From: Rhynchospora pubera
Lineage: Eukaryota > Streptophyta > Magnoliopsida > Poales > Cyperaceae
Assembly: GCA_028095005.1 (NCBI GenBank)
Contig: CM051462.1
Location: 123,866,752-123,930,751 of the forward strand
Direction: 5' to 3'
Length of the DNA: 64,000 nt
Below are positions 24,342 through 37,300 of this stretch, in pieces. Numbering within the stretch: position 1 is the stretch's first letter; each line of letters opens with the position of its first letter. A program made the position numbers and the translations under genes. A model generated the notes under the pieces. The model had not been told where the DNA came from. It searched no databases and worked only from the letters and a program-made list of their open reading frames with translations.

Positions 24342-27300
24342 GGAGTCGTATCCTCTGGATGGTTTAATAAAACCATCCAGTGGACGTCTCGCGTCGTAAG
24401 CCGTCCGATCCAAACGGACGGTTGGATCTTTGAATACCTCGAAAGAAATAAAAAGAAAGAAAAAAGAAAAACGCAGATCGTATTCGTATTCTCTCATCGT
24501 ATCCCTTTCTCTATCTCCTCCTACCAGTAGAGAAAGAAAGAAAGAGAGCGAGACAGAAGGCGATCGTCGAGGCTTGAAGACGAAGCGAACCTGTCGATCC
24601 TCTACCTCTTCTGTGCCGATCGCAGGAAATCGAAAGTAACCTAGTTCTTCGTCTCCTCTCTCTCCGCCTCTCTGACTCCTGCCTCCCCTTCATCAGAGAG
24701 AAACTATTTGGCATGATTTCATTACTTTTCTTCTATTCTGTTCTCTCACAAGGCAAAGGATATCGAATGATCGATTCACCATTAAGAGCATTAATCCAAA
24801 AAGGACGAATATTGTGGTGTATTATACTTTTTTTAAGGATGACTTACATGATATAGCTAGAGAATTTCAATTTGGTACCAAAGTCTGGTTACAGTTACAA
24901 GCGTAGTTGATTTTCATATGCTTTGATTGATTCTAGTTATTAGATATGCCATTTGTGATTTGAACTATAACCAACCAATTTTGTATTGCAGTACCAACCT
25001 TTCTTGTTAGCGGTGCTCTTTCCGGTATTGGCTAATCATGCTTTCTATTGCCTTGTTCATGTCTCTGCCTATTGGAACCGAAATTAAGTGCCATTTTTTC
25101 ACATTTAAGCTAAGATAAACAAGATGAGAGAACTGACCATTTTTGATATGGACCGGCTTCATGACAATTAATTTTTTTAGGTGGTAATTGTGGCAGCAAG
25201 AAAGGAGGCCATAATGTACGAACTTGCCTGGTTCAATTCTTAATATTTTAGACTATTAATTTCATATTTTTTTTTGGACCATATGTTCTATTTTACAAAT
25301 TTTTTTTTTCAGTTGAAGAAAATGAAGGGAAAGGGTATGGAGGATTGTGGTCCAGAATATGAAGAATTTGAAGATTTAACTTGTTGAACGTTTGTACTGG
25401 CGCCTTAATTCTGTTTCATTTTGAGAATATGAGCCTTGGTTAACACATGGTACTTAGTTAACTGGAGCCTTAGTTGCAGTGGCACCTGGAGACTTAAATT
25501 GCACATTTTGTAATCTTTTTTTATTTTTATGGAGATTCTAGTTGACAGTGGCACATGAAGACTGGTTTTTTTTTTTTTTTGGTTGATCTGTATGCATATG
25601 AAAATTGCGCCTCTATATGTTTTCTTATGAAAATTCTGGCTTCATTATTTAAGCTAGCTAGCTTAGGCGTTTTCATGTATATGCACATTGACAGGTACAT
25701 GCTTGCTTGCTTGGCTTCTATAAAGTTTTCTTGCATATGCGCTTTGCTGAGCAGGGGCATAGGCCATAGTATAAAGTTCACTCAAGTCTATTACAGATTG
25801 GATATGCACATGGCTTATATAAAGTTTTCATGTATATGCGTCATATAATATTTTTTGCAGCAGGGACGTATTGTATTTCACTCCTATGTTAAGTTTTTTG
25901 TAAGGAACTAACCAAGTAATACATTCGTTCTTTGAACATTATAAATGAGATGTACATTTTCTCAACATTATAAAATAGAAGTAGCAAGCATTCGTAGTAC
26001 AAGAAAATATAAAAACATTAGCTAACAGAACATCCATAGTACAAGCATTCACAGTACAAGCCAAATTACATGACCAAATTACAAACCCAATTTACGAACC
26101 AAACTATAATTAAAACCCAAATTAAAAACAACATCAGATACTGACAACAGATTGCACACATCAAGGCCCCTTGCTTGTCCGAGCATCCATCTCTCTCGTT
26201 GAATTGGTAAAGATAATTTTATCAGTGTCACACCACGTAATTGCATGAGATCAAAGAAAGATAATTTTACTGAAAAATAAGCATATAAACACTAGAGATG
26301 TCAGTTGCTTCACGCTAGTAAAGATATAGAATACCCATCTATCGTATCAGTGTGGAGACTGGATAGTGTTACAGGAGCATAGCTATGAAACATAGTTATT
26401 CCCTAAACAATATTTATATTGTCCTTTTTACTTCATTTCTGAGCTATGTTCCAGCTCATAAAATCAACAATTCATGTTTTAATACTGAATACCTTGCACA
26501 TGGAGCATAGCTCAGAAATGAATTATTAAAACATAGCTCAGATACAAAAAAAAAAAGGCGAAAGATGTGCTTCCAGAATTTACCAAATGCCATAGTATAT
26601 ATTTTACCAGTTTGAATAGTTAAATTGAATCTGTTGCTGATGTTTCCATGTGATTCCAATTCCTGCGATTTGCTAAAATCAAATGCCAGATCTCAAGACC
26701 TACCCATATCTCTCTTTTAACAGTAAAATGAAATGCCAGAGCTCGAAGACCTAATAGTACATGTACCTGTCACGATGTAAAATGAAGCTCAAATTTTGAA
26801 ACCATGTTAATTACTGATCAATCAATTGCAAAAATTAATCTATAAATAAACAGAAATTTCACTGTCAAAATTAATCTACAAATTAGTACTTCATTTTATG
26901 AACAAGACCCTGATACAGTGATACTCTAGGGTTCCATACCAGTATTAGCCAGTTTGTGTTTCAGATTGACCAGTAGTTCATTTCACTGTCAAAATTGACC
27001 AGTATCTTACTTGAACCAGTTTGTGTTTCAGATCCAAATATATTACTTTTTCATATCAGTAACGTGACAAGCAAAGACAAAAAATGGAGAAAAAAAAGAG
27101 ACCAAAATAGGGAGAAAAAGAGACAAAAAATCGGAAGAAAGAGAGAGACTTACCTGGTTCGAGCGAGAGCGAAGGCAGTGGTGCTTCGAGAGGTGATCGA
27201 CAGGCGATAAAGGCGGAGGCAGAGAGAGCGAGGATATGGATCAGAATTAAGAGACGAAAGCTAGGGTTTTGTTGTCTTTGTTTGTGCGAGAAAACTGGTT

Positions 27301-27536
27301 AGCTCGACGATCGCCTTCTCTCTCGCTCGCTTTCTTTTTTCTCTCTAAAAAAGCTCAGGAGAGAGAAAGGGAATACGCCCAAAAGAGAGGATACTCCGTA
27401 TACGACCTTCGCTTTTCTTTTTTCTTTTATTTCTTTCGATGGATTTAGAGATCCAACCGTCCGTTTGAATCGGACGGCTTACGACGCGAGACGTCCACTG
27501 GATGGTTTTATTAAACCATCCAGAGGATACGACTCC
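24342..27536. mobile_element. Mutator-like element with 10-bp target duplication
   Basis: The left end begins GGAGTCGTATCCTCTGGATG and the right end is its reverse complement. The inverted repeats are nearly identical for at least 100 bp (24342-24440 and about 27430-27536) and weaker for about 100 bp more. ATAATACACA is duplicated exactly at 24332-24341 and 27537-27546, which fits the 9-11 bp rule for Mutator-like elements. The termini contain a small palindrome (GGTTTAATAAAACC). The interior has no recognisable transposase, so this copy is non-autonomous. It could be a Pack-MULE carrying gene fragments, but I recognised none. Confidence 0.88.
26432..26522. repeat. Hairpin-forming inverted repeat inside the Mutator-like element
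   Basis: 26432-26452 and 26502-26522 are complementary over 21 bases with one mismatch (core TTTCTGAGCTATG). The loop is 49 bases. Further partial copies of the CATAGCTCAG motif lie nearby. The function is unknown. Confidence 0.5.
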
Positions 27537-29096
27537 ATAATACACATGCATCTTATTAATCATGAGTTGCATTTTTAATTGATACAAATGTTTTTATACA
27601 TAAAATAATAATTCACTTCTTTCTAGTATATACATTATAAGCAATTTTCTAAATTACAATGCAGAATTAAAATTGAAAATTGATTACTTTCAACTTCAAT
27701 TTTATCATCACTTGCTATTGCTTGAACAAAATGAACACATAAAATAAATAAGACGAATATAAAAATGATCAAAGTGAAGTAGTGAACACATATAAACAAA
27801 GGGGTGGCTAGTGTCAAACATATAGGACACATACACTTGTCCAACGTGATAAAATTTTAATTTTTAAGATTAGAATGGCAGATCCAAACCTCTCAAATGG
27901 TTCTATGTTATATAATGTCCAGAGAGACCAAATTTTTTATTTTTATTTTTATTTTTTTTTAATTTTTTAATACGCTCAATCTAAAAAGTTATGAACCTCT
28001 AATTTTAAAATTTTGAAAAAAATAGTTTGAAAAATTTTGAAAAAATATAAAATTTTATTTTCAAGGATATTTTTAAGAGATCATATTGCGCAATTTGGAT
28101 CGAGTATTTAAAATTTTTTAATGGTTGACGTTTGAATCGTATTTGACCTCCTGTATGTTTGATTCTAGCATTACTCAAAAACGATGATGCAGACTATGCT
28201 TTCTGCGTAAGATTTTTTTAAAATTTTTTCGTTGAAATGTTTTGTGGATTTTTCTTTATTTTTGTAGGATATATTAAAATAAACAAGCCAATTGCTCCGT
28301 CCAGGGATGAGTACTTAGTATTGCTGTTAGAGTCAAAAAATAATAACAAATAATAATAATATAGAGCCTATTCACGTTGATATTTTTATACATATATGTG
28401 TTTGTTTGTGGTTGAATAAATCTTATTCGAAATAAAACTTATTCGACATGAAACCAAACGCGTTTTAAATAAATTTTATTTCGAAATAAGATTTATTCGG
28501 ATCCTTATTCTAATTCGACCCCAATGGCGAAATTAGACCTTATTCAGAATTAGAGGAGAGAGGAAAGAGAAAAACTTATTCAATTATTCTATTTTATTCC
28601 AACTTGTAACAAACACATTATATTAGAGGCATATATTCTTTTTAAATTATTGGAAATGAAAAATTGACGTTCGGCCGAAATATACTACAAATTTCTCTTT
28701 TGTTGTTTACGAACTTGAAATGATAAATAAATAAATAAATAAGGATGCACTTTAATGTTTTAACTTGTAACAGTAGTAGTTGTATTCATGAGTTGCGTAT
28801 GTAATTGGGTCAATCTTTTATTAGATAAATTTACTGCTGCTGCACAAATAAAATTACAGTTCCAACAAATGAACCTGGCAAACCTTTTTCTTTTTTTGCT
28901 CTTAGTACTTCCAATTTATGGAATCAGCTAGTTATACTTTTGTACACACCAATAATCCACATCTCATAAACTCCAAAAAACCAATCCACACCTAAAAACA
29001 AAAAAAATAGAACCACAAACAAACATAATAAGGTGATTCAAAGAAGCCGATAAATTCTAAATAATAAGGTAATTCATCAAACTGAAACTCCCGCGC
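27537..29096. other. Gene-free, AT-rich spacer with decayed repeats
   Basis: About 27880-28190 resembles the interior of the fold-back elements at 49368-50640 (AGATCATATTG...TTTGGATCGA), so it looks like a decayed copy. 28414-28500 is an imperfect palindrome based on AATAAATCTTATTCGAAAT. The last 200 bases are the likely 3' UTR of the minus-strand RING/vWA gene. No gene seen. Confidence 0.45.
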
Positions 29097-32000
29097 TTAG
29101 ACCAAGCACCTCTCTTCTCTTGCTCTTGTTGTCCGGTACCCATGCAAATGCTTAGCCCACCTACGCACCATGAGTGGGTCGAGATATTCCCACCGGTCAC
29201 CACAACTCCGTCTCGCAACTGTCATACTCAAATGCCTTTCTCGCTCCTCGCAATCACTGTCACTCCTCCCATCCTTCTCCTCGAAACCAACCACTGCCTC
29301 ACCACTCCTAACTTCCTCCTCTATACCTCTCCCCTCCACGTAGCTATAACCCACAACAACATAGCCACAATCTCCCACTAGGTCGAGCGGTATTCTTCTC
29401 TCCTCTCCACCCCGCAGCTCTCCTATCCTAAGCCATCCAATTTGGTCACCAATCCTCAACCGGACGCCCCTGATCACCCCTCCAAGCAAACCAGAAACAA
29501 AATCCTCAAACTCATGCATCAGAAGCTCACTTGGCATGCCAAACCCTACCCCGATATCATAAAAGTCGATTGGAAATTGCACATGCCCTAGTTCCAGACT
29601 CATCTGAGAACGGTTAATCCCGTCCGACAAGTGCAGTATGCGGGCTATCGGATTTCGGTGAGTTCGATCTTCTAGTATTTTTGCACCTTTCTGTAACCCT
29701 TCAAGAGGGCTGCGCCCACCAGTGTAGGATATGTGATCAATAACTTGTAAAGCTGTGCGCTTCCCTTGCGCTGACATCCTTCTTAGAGGGAAAGCACGAG
29801 TGGCAGTGGTAGAGTAGGTTACAATTGCCAAGCGGTCCATCGCACGTAAGGAGAATATAACAACTGCCATGGATTGCTTCAGGAGCCTAATGTGGGGCCC
29901 GTTCGCACTCACCACCAAGACAATGTCCATGGCTGGTTGAGGGGTAAGCTGCAGAGAGAGGTGAGCCCTGGTTTGACACAATGCCACAATTTCAGTACGT
30001 TGGAAGTAATTAGGGTTATTGTTTGTCAAGGGCATGAGAGAGAATTGGAGGGATGGATAACTCGGTGCAGATGAGCCTGCAGTTGTCGGGTCAATTGGAT
30101 CATCATCATTGTAACGCACTGTGCGCCTCGATGATTGGCGGTTGACACGGGAAGTAGTGATTGAGTGGTCGAGGATACGAAGAATTGGGTCAGAGTTATG
30201 GTGATGAGAGAGAAAAGGGGGTAACTTGAGATCTATGGGTAGTTGGGTCCATTGGGCTCGGCAAATGGGGCATGTTAGATTGCCGTGCCGTATGTTAGAC
30301 ACAATGCAGGTGAAGTGGAAGGAGTGAGTGCACTCGGCAACAAAAATTTTCCCATTGTTTTCACTGTTGCCTTTGCTGGTTTTTGTAGATTTGGCAATGC
30401 TGCTGGTTGTGTTATTAATGCTGCACAGAGGATCCAAGCAAATTGCACAAATAGTCTGCAAATTGGATAGGGAAACAATTAGAGATGGGGAGGCAGATTC
30501 TTCTAATAGAACTAATCCCATATTGCTACGTATTGGGGGTGCTGGACCAAGCTTGAAGATACCATGTGATATTTACCCAATGTCAGTTGTTTTTTATCTT
30601 GAATTTAGTTACTTATCGATATTTTACCTAAGTTCATGTCTTAATCAAGTTGTGGGCTGCTATCTGAATAATAGCATATAAGTGAAACTTGACCTTATTT
30701 ACCATGTGATATTTACCTAAGTTTATCGTCTCTTCTAAAGGTGCAGATACACAAACAATAGCTGGTGCCCTTGTACCTTATTCCATAGTAACCCTCTGAA
30801 TTGTCTTTGTAGTTTGTACAAGTTAAGCCATCTTGTCTACACTACTGTGAATTGCCTAGATGTACTGCGGGTAAGCCGCTTTGCATTCAGGTCAGTGGGG
30901 TACAGATTTTAAGTTAATCAATCCAGATGTCATTACATTTGGAATGGAAAAAGCAACAGAAAAAATATATTGCTTTTCATTATATTTTATTTTTGAAGTT
31001 AATAGACGACAGTATTGTCACTGTATCTTGCTAGTGTCCAACATCAATGATTAGAGCTGGGTCAGGGCAGGGTTTGATTGTCAAAATGGCGTTTGATTGT
31101 CAAATTGATGGGCTCAAGATTGCATGAGCTGCTGAAGGCAGAACCTTCAACTTGTCTCAAACTATACCAAATTCATACTCGTTCTAGAGACTCTCTATGA
31201 GCTTAATCATACATCTAAAAGTCTAATGCCGTCCTCAGTTGTGTAGCTCACTAGAACAAAGCTATAAAACTTAGCACAAGCAATTAGACACCAATCAAAG
31301 TCTATAGTTGAACAGGTACATGAATTAGCATCTGTTGGACAAGGACATTGTTAAGGCTCACTGGCCCACCATATTATATGACAAGTTATCTACACCAATA
31401 TGGATCAAATGATCAATTCCATTACTGTATAATTAGATAAACACTAAAAGTTTGGATAACACAGGTTCAGGCCCTCAGGCACAGGCTCCTTTTCTAAACT
31501 CACCTTAATCTGGACCACCTTTTATGCAATTTTAAGTTGATGTGAAATCAGTTCAGAAAAGACTACTCAAACTTGGATTTTCTTAGTATATCACAATGCA
31601 AGGATTCTAAAGTTTCAAATTTAACAGTTTTGTTTAGGTAGAAGCCAACTTTTTAGATTTAAAATATCATATACCTAGTGAGACTTGTACCATACTAATA
31701 AAGTCCTTATCTAGAACTAAATCATTGGAACTGTATATTTGTGCTTGTAATTATAGAGGATTTGTTTAGCAACTAGCCTTCTTCCTCCCATTTATGCATG
31801 TATGATGTAATGATAAGAGGTACAATTTTTTTTTTTAGTTGAGAGGTGATCTACATAAGGTCAGTAGTAAACGATCCAAACTCCAGTGATTAATTTTACT
31901 GTCAGAAAAAGGAGGGTTCCCATTCTCCCAAGACCCAAGTACAAAATAATAAGAAAAAGAAAAAGAAAAAGAGAAAAGGGTTCACCTTGTCAGCCAGAAT

Positions 32001-33007
32001 AGTGGTCTCTTGCTTTTCCTTGTTTCCCTGAGTGCTGTCTGCTGTTGCGTTCACCGCGGAGCACGAGATCTGGTACAAATTAACATTAAAAAAACCTCCA
32101 ACTTAAATGGGGTCGATATATATACATTATTAATTTGGTTCTCTTTCTAACCCGTTTTACATCCAAAAGTCAAGCGGGTCGTTCCAAGATATCAGAAAGA
32201 CCCGCCACATGGTTCATTATAGAGGGCCCAGATTTGACAGCGCGTTACAAATTAACGGCTCTCTATTTCGCAGATAATTCCCCAACAAAACGACAATTAA
32301 GTTTCTGTTCCAAAATTATGCATATATATTGTTGAGTAAAGGTTAATATAGCACTAACAAAAACTTTTACATTAAAGAATTAAATTATCCTTCGTCGCAT
32401 TCGAAGTGGAGGCTAATTATAACGGATAAAAGTTAAAACCCCACCCTACTGCTACACAAATCCGAAATTCAAAATTTCACAAATAATAAGTACCTTAAAA
32501 AGATTATGAGATATCAACTGACAAGTAATAATGGAGAACTAGCGAGAATCTTTAAGACAGCAGAGGAACTTAATGAAAGATGGTTTTGTTATTTATTAAT
32601 TGAGAAGTTGTTTTAACATTTTTTTTCCCTTTTTTCGTGCCTTTTATGTTCTACAAAAAAAATACATATATTCAAACTATCAAAAAGAGATTAGAAACGC
32701 ACAAAAACTTGGAAGAATTCGGGAGGAAAAGGAAAGAAAAAGAAGGTCGAAATGCAATGAAACTAGAAGAAATCAATTAGAAAGAGGCAAAAAAAAAACA
32801 ATGGTTGATTGATCGAATTAATGCCAAATCAAAGTAAATTTTCTAGTTTTTGAGAGAGAGAGAGAGAGAGAGGTTACATACAGTCTTGGTGAGAGATGAA
32901 GAAGAAGAAGAGGCGTAGAATAAAGAGAAAATGGAAGCGCAGAAGGGAGGGAAACCCATGCGCTTGATTGATTTCTTCCATCTCGACACACCACCTCCTC
33001 CTCCCAT
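29097..33007 (-). CDS. RING-H2 and vWA domain protein, WAV3/EDA40-like E3 ubiquitin ligase
   Basis: Exon 1 is 33007-32882 (42 codons, MGGGGGVSRWKKS...), with a GTATGT donor. Exon 2 is 30455-29097. Both meet in phase 0, giving 494 residues; intron 1 is 2.4 kb. The RING finger has C45, C48, C84, H86, H89, C92, C104 and C107. A vWA domain follows from about residue 215 (ending ARILHLSDG). This pairing is that of the plant WAV3/WAVH/EDA40 ligases, which affect root gravitropism and auxin responses in Arabidopsis. The family members I know are about 650-740 residues, so this one is short. Its MIDAS site is degenerate: V-V-S-A-N stands where DxSxS is expected. Exon 2 alone could start in-frame upstream, so exon 1 is the less certain part. 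A (CT)n tract lies about 180 bp upstream of the start. Confidence 0.78.
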
Positions 33008-33183
33008 TGCAAAAGTCTAAAGTCTAATTCCAATGGCAAATTTCAGCTTAGAGTAGTCTCATTTTTATTGATCTGTTTTTCTGAACTGGGAGTGCGTAGT
33101 GGGAGTTGGGTGGCTTTGTCAGGACTTTGCTTGTGTAGTTGTGTTGGGGTTGGGGTTGGGGAAGTCATGCGGCCTTGCCACAT

Positions 33184-33184
<1 letters not shown>

Positions 33185-33221
<37 letters not shown>
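33185..33221. repeat. (CT)n microsatellite
   Basis: An uninterrupted dinucleotide repeat of about 18 units lies upstream of the RING/vWA gene start. Read on that gene's strand it is a GAGA tract, a common plant promoter feature. A second GA/CT tract lies at 32851-32872, just inside its intron 1. Confidence 0.9.
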
Positions 33222-33226
<5 letters not shown>

Positions 33227-33777
33227 TGCTTCTGTTCCCAAGGAGAGACAGCAAACCCCACCAACTCTGTTTTTTATTGTTCTGCTTCTGCATACCTTTG
33301 TAAGTCACAAATTACACAACAGACCTTATGTTTTTTTTTTTATCTGCTTATCTGTTTCTAAAAAATTCCAAAGTTTTCGTATTAGTCTTCACGTACGGGT
33401 TGGTATTAACTAGTAGGTGTACATTTAACTTTACCGAGGAAATAAAATACGTGAGTTTAATTTTTTTTTTAATATTTAATGTATCAGTTTCGAACAATAA
33501 ATTCACATTGTTAATAGCCAGGTCGAATAATAAATACGCATTGTAAATTTTAATCAACTTGACAAGCTAAACATTTGAGCTAAACAAATTTTATAATTTC
33601 TCGGGATTTACTGTACTTAATTAAGAGAGAAAATTTATTAGAAAATAAACAAAAAATGCATTAATTTAAACCTCTTGATCTTGTACAACACAAACTTAAA
33701 TATGACATAAACTCGTAGTAACTTGCATTTGATCAATTTGACATGTGAATGCTTGGCAAGATCAATCGATCGAAATT

Positions 33778-33943
33778 AACAATTCAAAGTCATCATTCTA
33801 ATGATTTTTTGAAGTTAAGCTCACAGTTTTTTTACCGAACATAAACTCATATAGTAACTAAACAATTCAAAGTCATCATTCTAATGATTTTTTGAAGTTA
33901 AGCTCGCAATTTTTTTACTTAAAACATAAACTCATAGTACCTT
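33778..33943. repeat. Tandem duplication, period 83 bp
   Basis: AACAATTCAAAGTCATCATT begins at 33778 and again at 33861. The two units differ by only a few bases toward their ends. Confidence 0.8.
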
Positions 33944-36900
33944 TACGATATTTAATTTTAATCTGTTTTATTAAAATTGAGTCAGTTCAGGCTTCCAATA
34001 GTTTTTTATCGGACAAATTAATTTAACTAGCAGGTTTAACGTCCATACTGATTAATGTCCATAGCTTATATGAACTGTACTAATAAATATAACTTGAGTG
34101 AATGACTTAGCTCGCATTCCATTTATTAATTGTCATCCTTAAATTTATGTAGGTGATTTTTGTGAGCATGATGTAAACTCCAAGTGTGATTATTTTAACA
34201 TTGTAATATCAAATTACATATAATCGTAATTGTAATTATAAAATGTTTATATTACAATATTTTTATTGTAAGCATGCATTAAGTAAAATGATTTTGCTCT
34301 TTTTATTCAGCACGAGTGTGAAAGTTAATAATGATGACCCGAGAGTCGAATAAAACTACATTTTCTTATACTCTTTTGATAAGTCTTTTTTTGAAAAATA
34401 AAATTTGTTTGTTCTCAAATTAATGTGGATAACGATTTAGTCTTCAAAAGTACTAAAGTAGAACAGTAGAAAAAAATTTATTTTGACTTCAAGATATCTT
34501 TCATTTTTTTTAAGATAAATTGAGATCAAGCATCCTAACTTATTTTTAAATTAAATATTTATAAAAAATCCTTCAGCCGGATTTCGAATCTGCTACCTCT
34601 CACTTGAGATATATTGCTCTTTGTCACTAGATCAAGAGCTGGTTCTCAACTTATCTTTCATCTGACTTTTATTTATTTATTATTATTTATTTTACGATAA
34701 TGGTATGCTTGGGAAATTGGAAGCTTAGGTTTTCTATATTTCCATGTTTTGTTTTTCCAAAGGGCGAACAATATACGGGAGAGTATCCTCTGGATGATTT
34801 AATACAACCATCCAGTAGACGTTTTTTTATCCGAGTCGTCCGATTTGATCTTAATGATTAGATTTTTTCGGGCCTATCAATTTTATTATTATGTACAAGA
34901 TATCTATAGCCATTGAGATTAAATCAGACGATTAAAATCTAAAATCATCCATAGATAGCCATAGAATTGCAGTTCCAACAATACATTGTTGAGTACTGAA
35001 TGACATGCTTTGCCACTTGCGAGGGCTTGCCAGTGTGAATACGCCATCCCCGAGATTCTCTGTTTATTTTTCTGATGCTATCATCCCACACCATCAGTCT
35101 TTCTCTTCTGCATTGAAGACCGAAATGTCAAATTCATCTCTTTTGCGGTTGTACGGTATGCTAGACAGTTTCTACAAAATCTACGTAGCTCATTTTAATG
35201 GGAAAAAAAAATAAAAAGTTTAACTCGGTATATATAAACTTATATGCATATCTAATATAATAATAACATGAGTAATAAATATATGGCAGTGGAAACTGAA
35301 AGGACACCTAGATCCTTTCCATAGTTCGGTTCAACAACAGTTTGTCTTCCTACGTCGAATTCAGATCTGGTGCCGCGCGACACTCATGTAGCGCACCTCT
35401 CAAACCGTACGATCTAATCTGAATGGACCCTAAAAAATACTGAATTGTAAGGTCCGAAAAAAATTAACCGTCGAGATCAAATCGGATGGCCCGAGAGGTG
35501 CGCTACACGGGATCTGGGTCCTTCCTACGTCTGCATTCGATACACCACAATCTCAAATTAGAACTTGACATCATTTTTCACGATTTAAAAAAATGTCGGT
35601 CTACTTGTACGTGTGTATGACAATTGCTCTAAGCACTCAGTTGACTCCCCTCTCTCAAATCTAAATCTCTATAGTTTCTTTTCAAGATCTAAACACGAAG
35701 GATTTCCAGTAGAGAGGACGGTGTGTAATAGGGGTATATATATAGGACTCAATCTGAATACATAGAGTCATTTAGAGATCCTAATAGTCTGCTTGGCCAA
35801 GCCAACGACCCGCTTGGTCTTTCAGTGGTAGCGGCTCGCTTGCCTAGCAAGCGGTCCGCTTAGAACAACTCTATACATTTTTACTAACAAAAAATAAAGT
35901 CTAAATAATTCATTATAATTAGAAAGTTGTGATGAGATTAAATTATACATCAATGATTATCAAATCATATTTGTTAGGGACAACTAATTTAAAAAAGCGA
36001 CCTAAATTTTTAAATTAAAAGGATTGCATTTATTGTCTGAATTTAGGTCTTTTAATTATTGATTCCAAAAAATAGACATGGTAAGACAAAAGGGGAAAAA
36101 AAAAGAGTGAACACGTAATTCCTTCTCGGTGCCGATTTAGATCGCCCAAACTTAAATACCAACCAATTCAATAAACCTATATAAATAAATCAATATGATC
36201 AGAATAATCAAACAGCTTAGTTAAAGTGATCGGAATGATCAAGCATCTGAAATCAACTAAACTGAAATTGGACCGAATTTGATTTGGTTCATCCCCAAAC
36301 AGTCAGCCGTGAATAAACATAGGTGATTTACATATATTTCACTGTAAAAATTTAAAATTTAAAAATGTATCATCACTAAACGATAAATTATTTTATGTAA
36401 TTACAAAATAATAAAATGAGAAATATGTCATAGATTGGTCTTGTGTTGTTAAAAATCTTAAATTTGCAAAATTGAAAATCAATTTTCAAAGTTTAAAAAT
36501 TTTTAAGTTTCAAAATATCAAATTTAGGGTGACATACTTGTAATTAGCAATTTCAAATTAGCAGAATTTTTGGTTCGCACTAAACTAATTTTTTCATATA
36601 AATTGTTGTATAAAAACATTATTTGCTGCGTGTTTTTGACAATTATTTGTACACACTGAAATGACTGAATCACTTATCACCGTAGCTTCCTTTTTACGTT
36701 TACAGTATTTGCACCTGAATACTAGGCTTGGCACACATTAAATACACCAACTTCTTGAAAGAAGCTTCTTTGATTTTTTTTTTTTTTGCCCCCTTTTATT
36801 TCTTGTAAGTTGGCTTAAATGGCATCTTTTATGTCCAAATGAAACGATCAGAAGCAGGGCTTAGAAGTGGTTGGAGTAGTTGAAGGAGAATAAAGTGGGT

Positions 36901-37149
36901 TGTTTTAAGTGTTAAATTGTTTCTCCTTTCTATGAAATGTTTGGTTTCCATTATCAAAGTTCTTTTCGGACATCAAAGACAAAGGTATATTTGGTCTACT
37001 AAACTTTTGTCTTTTACAACTTATCTCTCTTTGTTCATTATTTTTTTATTCAGTCGATCCATTTAAACAAAAATTAATTGTGTCACAACATTGGTGAATT
37101 TTCGTTGATATGAATAAAATTATTACTAATGTGGTTACTTTCTATTGAT

Positions 37150-37300
37150 GGGTACGTTTGGATCGTTGGAAGAAAGAAGAAGAAGAAGAAGGAAGAAGAA
37201 AAAAAAAATTATAAATAATTCAAACTCTTCACAAAGTTACACACTTTCCAATACTTTTTCTCACTTCTTCCCTTCTTTCCACACCTATCCAAACGCACCC
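37150..37300. mobile_element. Tourist-like MITE, 151 bp
   Basis: Ends are GGGTACGTTTGGATC and GGATAGGTGTGG-type subterminal DNA closing in AACGCACCC. The target duplication is GAT (37147-37149, 37301-37303). Its core matches the 157-bp family. Confidence 0.85.

Larger units (their letters stand above)
33008..37149. other. Gene-poor spacer and upstream region of the RING/vWA gene
   Basis: The first part is the presumed 5' UTR and promoter of the minus-strand gene. Beyond it the DNA is AT-rich with repeat debris. 34775-34945 resembles the termini of the Mutator-like element followed by a CCGATTTGAT hairpin. 35360-35515 is another imperfect hairpin of the CCGATCTAATCT type. No gene recognised. 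Confidence 0.45.

Noticed and set aside
33068..33413. Plus-strand frames with long Ser-Leu runs
   Set aside because: They are driven by the (CT)n microsatellite; no domain and no splice support.
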